Assembly (NCBI GenBank): GCA_009733775.1
Contig: WOGZ01000106.1
Location: forward strand, 39,700 to 103,699
Length of the DNA stretch: 64,000 nt
Source: Alectoria sarmentosa
Lineage: Eukaryota > Ascomycota > Lecanoromycetes > Lecanorales > Parmeliaceae
Direction: 5' to 3'
Positions 56,367 to 64,000 of the stretch are shown one piece after another (position 1 is the stretch's first letter; each line of letters starts with the position of its first letter). The notes below the pieces were generated by a model, which did no database searches, had not been told where the DNA came from, and worked only from the letters and a program-made list of their open reading frames with translations. The position numbers and the translations under genes are program-made.

Positions 56367-57283
56367 TTTTTTGTGGTTGTTGTTGATGTTGTTGTTGTTA
56401 TTATGGTGGTGGTTGCTGTAGTTGGTGTGGTTTGTAGTGGATGAGGAAGGTGTGGCGGGGTGGGATTGTTGGGGGATGGGGTTTCCGATGGCGAGAAGGA
56501 TGGAATTCGTGTTTGGTGCAAAGTGAAGCCCATGTTCGATGACATCAAGCGTCTGGGGAGGGGGGCGCGCTGATTGGTCACGGTGAGAATTGACGCCACT
56601 GCCAAGCGCCAAATGCCAAGGCTGCTGCGGACCGGGGGGTTTCACTTTTGGGCGGTGGAGGTTTTTTGTTTTGTTTTTGCGACGACGAGATGGATGGGTA
56701 TAAATAGCACAAGTAGAATGTTGTGCTTTTGCCTTCCAAATAACGAGCACTACTTTACAATGCGACTTTATACGTCATTTCGAACAAATGCCTTTCTTTC
56801 TACATGCTTTGCCACGCTCCGAGTCCGCTAGGATTATTCCATGCTTTGGCGCTTGCTCAGCTACCTACCTCTAATCCCTCGGATCTTTCTGATTCGCGTG
56901 GACTTGGCTGGTCATGACTGTGTACATCTTTACCCTTTTCTTCCTGTATGTACTGTGAAAATGCGGCGATGTGGAAAAGGGGAGACTGGACGAACCCCTT
57001 TTGTGAGACACCGAGCCTGGGATAGATTTTGTTGGTGGCGCTCCTGCTGTCTTGGCTTTTCTAAGTAGGAGATGGGCTGGAGACTCTTGGGATTGTGAGG
57101 GTGGAGATTGTGGGCGGAATCTGAGTATAGATTGGATGCTGAATTTCGACGAAAGGTGTAGGGGGTGAAATGCGGCGGGGCTGGCTCTTGTTGCCGTCAT
57201 CGGATCGGCTGCTGCTGCTGCTGCCAACGAAAGCTTCATGTTCATGCCTCAAGTTGAGTACTTCAAAGACATATCACTCCAAT
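56367..57283. other. Last GC-normal spacer before the AT-rich block
   Basis: No supported gene. A 125-codon frame at 56871-57245 on minus starts in a CTG/CAG trinucleotide tract and has no domain. Confidence 0.5.
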
Positions 57284-57392
57284 TGTTAGCGTTCTTTTAG
57301 AGTCGTTTGTGTTGTTTGAACCCACTCATTAGGTAATAGACTCGCTTATATCGGTTATACGGAGGACTCATGTGGATCATGCGGGTTCGACA
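57284..57392 (+). other. Possible LTR-like fragment at the AT-rich boundary
   Basis: A 109-bp stretch starts TGTTAGCG and ends TTCGACA, the TG...CA form of copia LTRs, and lies right before the AT-rich copia relic. A TGGTATCC sequence 19 bp further right could be a primer-binding remnant. No second copy was found by eye in the window, so this is weak. Confidence 0.25.
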
Positions 57393-60300
57393 ATGATTAT
57401 GAAAGTGGTATCCCTCTCGTTAATCGAGTTTCGATATGAAATTCATAAAAATTCGATAATTGTTTAAGTTCGATTTTGAAGCCCTTTTGTCTTATATAGA
57501 TTGAATTATAATCGTTTTTATATTTTTCTTTTTATCTTATTTAAATACGATTATTAATTTAATTTTAATTATAATTTATTATTATTAAAATTATTCGATT
57601 ACTAATTATTTCGCTCCGCAATTTATTTTCGTAATAAATTATAAATTTGATTAACTTATTTATCAAATAATTATTAAATGAGATTTTATTATCGTTTTAA
57701 TAAAACGAAATATAGTACTCGTCGATCGAAAAACGACGTTATTAAGTTTTTACATTATTAAATAAAATTCGAATTCGTCAAATAAAAAGTTTATAACATT
57801 TATTAAAAGAAATAAAAGATAAATATTGAAAATCGATTTGAAAAATTTAAATAAGTCGTTATTGAAATATTCACATATCAAATTATTTATTCTAAAAATT
57901 TATAATTATAATAATTAAATTTAAGTTTATAAAATGTTTTTTATAAAACGTAACATATAAAACATTATAAAAAATATTAAAAAATGTTTAAACGATAATA
58001 AGAAAAAACATAATTAAATGCTTATAAATCATTAAATAATTATTGTATTAATTATTAATATGAAAAAAACGTAATAAAGTTATATAAATAATATAAATTT
58101 ATTTAAAAATATATAAAATAAATTAAAACGACTTTATAAAATAAGTAATAAAAAAACGTTTATTATTTATATTATAACGATTATTCGATTATATTAAAAG
58201 CAACGATAAAAATTAGTTAATAAATAAAAATAACTTTAAAATAATTAAGTAACGAAATTTATAATTTTATATTAAATATAAAATTATTAAATATATATTA
58301 TATAACGATAATCGTGAATATATATCAAAAAAACGAGTACGATATAACGAAATATATTTTAAATTAAATCGATATTTTTATTATAGCATTAATTTTAAAA
58401 TAGTTTCGTACGATAAAATAAAATACTAAACGTAAATAATTTAAATATCGTTAATATAAAAAAAGATCGTGATAATAAAGAAAATTAAAAAGATCGCTCG
58501 AAAGATAATAATCTCGTAAACGTCGAATGTTTTAAATGTGACAAAAAAGGTTATTATAAATCGAATTATTTTAATTTTAAAAAAAAGGAAAAAAGACGAA
58601 TAAAGACGATATTTTACGATTAAAAAATAATCGTAAAGTTTTCAACAAGTTTATAATTCGCTTTTTTAAACGAAAAGATAAAGTCGTTATTATAACGAAA
58701 AAAGAGAATAATAATATAAAAAATATATTTCGTAAAAAACGTGTTTAAATAATTATTTATCGTAAACAAATTATGAAGATTTTCGAATAAATTATCGATT
58801 CGAAGATTATACGTTATATAATATTTTAAAAAAATTTATTCGTTAATATAATTCATTACGATGAAATAATAAAGTTCGATAATTAAAACGAATTATTATA
58901 TAAAAATATAAACGATATTCGTATACGAGTCGATTATTAAATACAAATTTTGAAAAATATATTTTATATATCGAACATAAAAATCAATTTGTTATTTATT
59001 ATCGCCTTTAATAAACGTGAATTTTTAATATATTTCGATAATCAGATGATACGAATTATTAATAAAAAAACGAATAATATCGTCGCTTTTAATTATGTGA
59101 AAAATAATTTTTACGAGTTAACTGATTGTAATTTCGATAAAGCATATATTTCGAATAATCGAACGATTATAATCATTACGAAGATTTTATTTAAACGTAA
59201 ATACTTTATCTTTATAATATTCGAATTAATGTATTAACGATTTAATTATTCGAAAATATATAAATTAAAAAATCTACATTTTTATATTCATAAAATAAAT
59301 CGATTTAAAATTTTAAAAAATTTCGATTGTAACGTATATGATTTTATAAAAATAATCAAAATTATTAATAAAAAGTTTTATATAAAAATTACGATATTTG
59401 TAATAAAAATATATATCGACTTTTGAAATAATTTTTTTATCGATAATATTAAATGAGAATATATGTTTTTTATATCGCTTATTAATAAAATAATTAAACG
59501 AACGATAATACGATTTATTGTATTTAAAATCGAAATTCATAATTTTTTAATTCACGAAATTAGACATTTATTAATTGAAAATAAAAAATTAATAATGTGT
59601 ATTTATATTAACAATACATTAAAATACAAAATCATTAAAAAGAAATTACGCGATATAAATGTTTATATAAAATGTATCTTTATTTATATCGCATATTAAA
59701 ATGAAATTTCGAAAAGATTTAACAAAACGATAATTATAATAATTAAAACAATATTTATATAATCGAAATTGTCGTTATTTTTTTAAATAAAAGCGATAAT
59801 ATACGCGGGTTACATTTATAATAAAAATTTTATTAAAGAAAATAAATTATTTAAAAAATAATAAATAAGATTAATGTTAAATCTTAGTAATAAAAGAGTA
59901 TTTAAATATATATGTAAAGTGTTTTTATTTAAGAAACAACAACGAAATAAGTTATATAACGTAAATTATTTAAAAGTGTATATCGAATATTATTTAAAAA
60001 CTTAATATCGTGTTTATAGATTTAATAAAAATCGATTCGAATAATTTACGAATGTGATTTTTTATAAGCATCGAAAAGGTTTAAAATTGTTATTTAAGAA
60101 TTTACTTTCGAAATTTGACTTCGTGCGTATAAAAATAACATTTATATTATTTAATAATGACGATATTATTAACAATATCGTCGAGATAATAAATAAATAT
60201 ATAATTAACGATAACGATGATTAAAAAAACGATAAAACCTTAATTAATAACATTATATCGTTATCGATAAACGAATAAAATAATAATTTAAGAGAGTTTA

Positions 60301-60540
60301 TATTAAAAAGAAACTTTCATTAAACAGTCTTTAATTATTATAAAAAAAATTTATAATTTCGCTTGTTAAATAATGATAATAAAAATTTTGTTTTTTTCGC
60401 AATTAATGAGATCTCGAAGATTTTAAATATTATTTTAAATAAACGTCGAATAATCAAAATTTGAATTTCTTAAATCGAGTTTAATTTAATTTTAAATGCT
60501 ATTATTATTACGAGCGTACTTTATATTTTTAATAAGATTG
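57393..60540 (+). mobile_element. RIP-degraded Ty1/copia retrotransposon relic
   Basis: Very AT-rich, with C mostly left in CpG and few CpA. Remnants appear in copia order. A gag zinc knuckle is at 58528-58569, CFKCDKKGYYKSNY, where the usual His and last Cys are both Tyr, as one C:G-to-T:A change each would give. A pre-integrase region follows at 58950-59237 (FYISNIKINLLFIIAFNKRE, then NKKTNNIVAFNYVKNNFYEL). Integrase-like sequence continues to about 59700 (FFISLINKIIKRT). Stops are frequent, so nothing is functional. The borders are approximate, and no reverse transcriptase block is readable with confidence. Confidence 0.75.
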
Positions 60541-63500
60541 ACTTTTCTTTAATATCACATTTTTTTAACATTACCCGATTGAGCTTAGCGTGACTTGATA
60601 AAGATATTTATTTTTATATAAATGCTTTCTTTTTATGTATATACTTTCTTTTCATTTAATTGTCTTATTTAATATATTTATATAATATGACTTTATATTA
60701 ATTTTAACATTATAATTAAGTTATTTTATTTATTTCATTCGTATTAATTGACGAATTCAAAGAATCGTGTTAATAAAAACTTTATCAAAGCATAAAAATT
60801 ATTAAAATATCGTATTTTTAAATTAAATCATTTATGACAATTGAAATTCGAATAATTCGCATCGAGATAATGATTTATTTCGTTAATAATAACGAATATA
60901 AAGAAGATATTAAAACATTCATTTAATTAACGAATCAAAAAAAATAATCATATATCATTTTTATATAATTTAAATTAAAATAACATCGATTATATCGTTC
61001 GAAAAATTATTATTAAAGATATTCAAATCTTTCACGACATTATTATCGAATAAAAAATCACGATTTTATAATCTTTTAAAGTTTTCCTTTTTCATTTCGC
61101 ATTATCAAATTTTCTCACATAAAGTCGACGACGACATAATAAATATTCTTTATATAAATGACGAAATTAAAAAAACGTTATTTAATTAATATATTGTTTT
61201 CACGAAAGTTTAATAAATGAACAAACGATTAAATAACATTCTTTATTGTTTTTTATATATTAAATCAAATTTCTTTATTATACGAAAATCATTAAACACA
61301 TTAAATAAAAAATGTTAACACTTTTCTTTATTATAATATTTTTTAATTTTACATTTTTCGAAATATTTAAATCTTTCTTCTTTTTTTTCTTTTTTGTTTT
61401 TTTTTTATTAATAATCTTTATCGAAATGAAAAAAATAAATTACATTCAAATTTTTTTGAATAAAATTAATAAACATCGTATTTCAATCATATTTGAAAAT
61501 CTCGAAAATCTTTCTTAATAACATAAATCAAATTTATGATACAATTTTATCAATAAGCAATTATTATATTGAGCGAAAATTACATTTACGAAATTTCTTG
61601 ATATATTAAATTAATTTCGTTTTAAACGAAACGATTTTCGCGAATTTTTATTTCGTTTTTATAAAATTATTATCGACAAAAACGAAATTATAAAGTTTTT
61701 ATATTAATTTGAGTTTATAATTTAACAATCGAATAATATCGCTTATAATTAATAAAAGCAAATAGTATAATTATAACGAAAGATTAATATAATAAAACTT
61801 TAATTATTAATAAAGAATTTAAAGAAGAATTCAAAAGATAAATTTTTTTATAATAAATTTAAAAATCGATTTATATTAAAAAAGAATAAGTTTTTCAAAT
61901 TATTTAATTTTTTTATTTTTACGAATGAAAAAAGTCTTATAAAAAACGATTGATTTTTCAAAATAAATTACAAATTTATTATTAATTATAATTGATATCT
62001 TATTGCTGAGTTCAAATTAATTTATATTATTTTTAAATTAAAAAAAAAAGTTTCAAAATAAATTATAAAACGTCGATTGAAAAATTATTCAAATTTATAT
62101 CAATTTTATAAAAAAAATAATGAATGATTTGATCGATATTTATAAAAATTTTGATTAATAAAATAATACAAAATGATAATATAACTCATTTTAATAAAAT
62201 ATCATATTTTTTATAAAATTTTACGTCGATTTCATTCGATTGAGTTAAATTATCAATAAAAACAAAAATAATATAATACGACATTTACGTTTAAAAATTC
62301 GTGAAGGTTTATAAAAAAATTGAAACGTATACGAAGGTTTCAGCGAGTTGATATTTATTAAAAAATATTTACGAAAATTAAATAACATTCAACGTGCTGA
62401 ATATGAAAAAAAGTTTAAGACATTCACATTTAAGATTGCATTTTTAACAAAAAAATTAATTATTTTAACAACGAGAATCATTCGCATAATAATAACATCT
62501 ATAAAATTTATTATATCGATTTCACTTATCAAAATTAAAGTCGAAATCGATATTAAAGAATTTATGTGTTATAATTATAGTTAAATTGAACACATTAAAC
62601 GTGATTGTTCTCAATCGAATAAAAAAATTGTTCGAATGCATATTATAAAAATGAATAATAACGACGACGATGATCTGAAAAACTCTTCGAATGATTCAAA
62701 AAAAGATTAATCTTTTTCAAAATCACGGTAAAAAATAATACGAACGTATATTTAGCGAATATTTCAAATAATTTCTTAATACGACGTCTCTTTCGAATAA
62801 TAATTACGTTATTATTATAAAATTAATAAATGACATTTTCGATTTTTTTTATAAATTGCGAATGTATCGAGGTTTATATCGTTATTAATGAAATTATCAT
62901 ATTTAAAATATATAAACGTTTATAAATCGAGTTTTATTCTCTTTTCAAATCAAAATTATTATGAAATCATAATAAGCGATTATTTAAACAATTTATTACT
63001 TATTATCTTTTATTTATTTTGAACATATATGATTATAAAAAAAAATCTTATTTTATTCTTATCGCTTCGTTAAAATAATACGATTTAATTCTCGAAAAAT
63101 CATAAATGAATAAATATGAAATCGTACTCGATATGCTAAAAGATAAAATATTATTTATGTTTAAACGATATAAACATAACGACAATAAGATATTAACATT
63201 TGAGAATTTATTATTTTTATCAAAAACATCATCTGTTATTATTATACGATCTCTTAAATTTATTATTGAAAATGAATCGAATAAAAATAATTTCGATATA
63301 AATTATTTCAAAAACATCTCAAATAAAAAAAGATCGACATCAACATTTAAAACATTCAAAAAAAAATGATCAAAAAGTTTGATTTCATCGATATCATTAA
63401 AATTAATATATCGACCTATTATCATTTAATTCGAAAAAAAAAAAAAACTCTTTTCTTTAACAATGAATGAAATTTACGATACTTTTAATAAACTTCTCGA

Positions 63501-64000
63501 AATTATATCACAATTATAATAAGATAATCGAATATCGATTAACAAGTCATATTTATGCGACTTCGAAATCAAATACAAAAGATGTTATAAATTATATATA
63601 TCGAAAAACGCTTAAATCAATAATGCTGAGATTCTCATTTTTCAAAAAATTCTTAATAAACTTTTTATGAATTATCATAATTACGTAAATGTTTTTAATA
63701 AATTATAAACGAACATATTATTTTCACATCGTTTTTATAATCATAAATTGAAATTCGCTGAAAATATAAACAAAAATTCATTATTTAAAAATCGAATTTA
63801 TTCATTATCAGATCACAAATTTAAACAAATCAAAAAATATTTAAACGAACATTTAAAAAAAGAATTTATCGTATTTAATTATACTTTATTCGTCTCATTT
63901 ATTTTATTTATTGAAAAATCAAATGAAGATTTGCGATTTTGTGTGAATTATCGAAAATTGAACGTTATTATCAAAAGAAATCGATATTTTATTTCATTAA
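60541..64000 (+). mobile_element. RIP-degraded Ty3/gypsy retrotransposon, cut by the window end
   Basis: A second AT-rich relic in the same orientation. A gag zinc knuckle lies at 62567-62608 (CYNYS, stop, IEHIKRDC; the second Cys is Tyr). A Lys/Asn-rich stretch with MNKYEIVLDML (63106 onward) may be the protease to RT linker. The start of reverse transcriptase is open from about 63760 to the end: YSLSDHKFKQIKKYLNEHLK, then FILFIEKSNEDLRFCVNYRK and LNVIIKRNRYFIS. Relative to the usual gypsy RT, the differences (Gly to Glu, Asp to Asn, Thr to Ile, Pro to Ser/Phe) all fit C:G-to-T:A changes. The left border is approximate. Confidence 0.8.

Noticed and set aside
56871..57245. 125-codon minus frame beginning with an alanine run
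   Set aside because: Starts in a CTG/CAG tract, no domain; a second frame is equally open over the same bases.
1..64000. tRNA, 5S rRNA or other RNA genes
   Set aside because: Visual search for B-box-like GGTTCGA sequences found only isolated hits (for example near 51955 and 57385) without an A box or fold. A covariance-model search would decide.

Overview
The window is nuclear DNA of a filamentous ascomycete (Pezizomycotina, probably Dothideomycetes; the class is an inference). The evidence is genes with many short introns (mostly 48-126 nt, GTRNGN donors and YAG acceptors), fungal-specific families (ATG11 with a C-terminal WSLDL-type end, DEF1, WSC-domain wall protein, HVA1-type TUDOR protein, Gpr1/FUN34 transporter), long gene-poor spacers rich in microsatellites, and an AT-rich block of retrotransposon debris at the right end that looks like repeat-induced point mutation (RIP). 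All gene models below were spliced by eye from the sequence.

Layout. 1-6.6 kb: ATG11 (minus, four exons) and a CENP-H/Fta3-like kinetochore subunit (plus) share a 244-bp divergent promoter. 7.6-8.4 kb: NHP6 HMG-box protein (four coding exons). 9.6-11.7 kb: an eight-exon conserved protein of unknown function. 12-19 kb: gene-poor, with an assembly gap (14687-14983) and two decayed coding regions. 19.1-24 kb: an MFS transporter, a decayed low-complexity gene, and a CCDC174-like nuclear protein. 26.8-31.6 kb: two cell-surface Ser/Thr-rich proteins, the first with a WSC domain and a 126-bp minisatellite. 32.6-34.1 kb: homoserine dehydrogenase. 34.1-37.6 kb: a spacer full of tetranucleotide repeats. 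37.7-46.7 kb: a nine-exon glucose-6-phosphate dehydrogenase-like gene, a TUDOR/AT-hook-like basic protein, DEF1, and an uncharacterised 422-aa protein. 46.7-50.8 kb: gene-free. 50.8-56.4 kb: a 2H phosphoesterase (2'-5' RNA ligase-like), a HET-domain relic with stop codons, an acetate-transporter-family protein, and a 117-aa protein. From about 57.4 kb to the end: AT-rich relics of a Ty1/copia element followed by a Ty3/gypsy element that runs off the window.

The genes are mostly unrelated housekeeping functions (autophagy, kinetochore, chromatin, NADPH supply, threonine/methionine synthesis, RNA polymerase II turnover). I see no biosynthetic cluster, CRISPR array, tRNA or rRNA, and no convincing undescribed system. 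The most interesting signals are C-to-T type stop codons in three otherwise readable relics outside the AT-rich block, the sharp gene/RIP boundary, a 21-nt microexon in the G6PD gene, and tandem duplications inside two coding regions.
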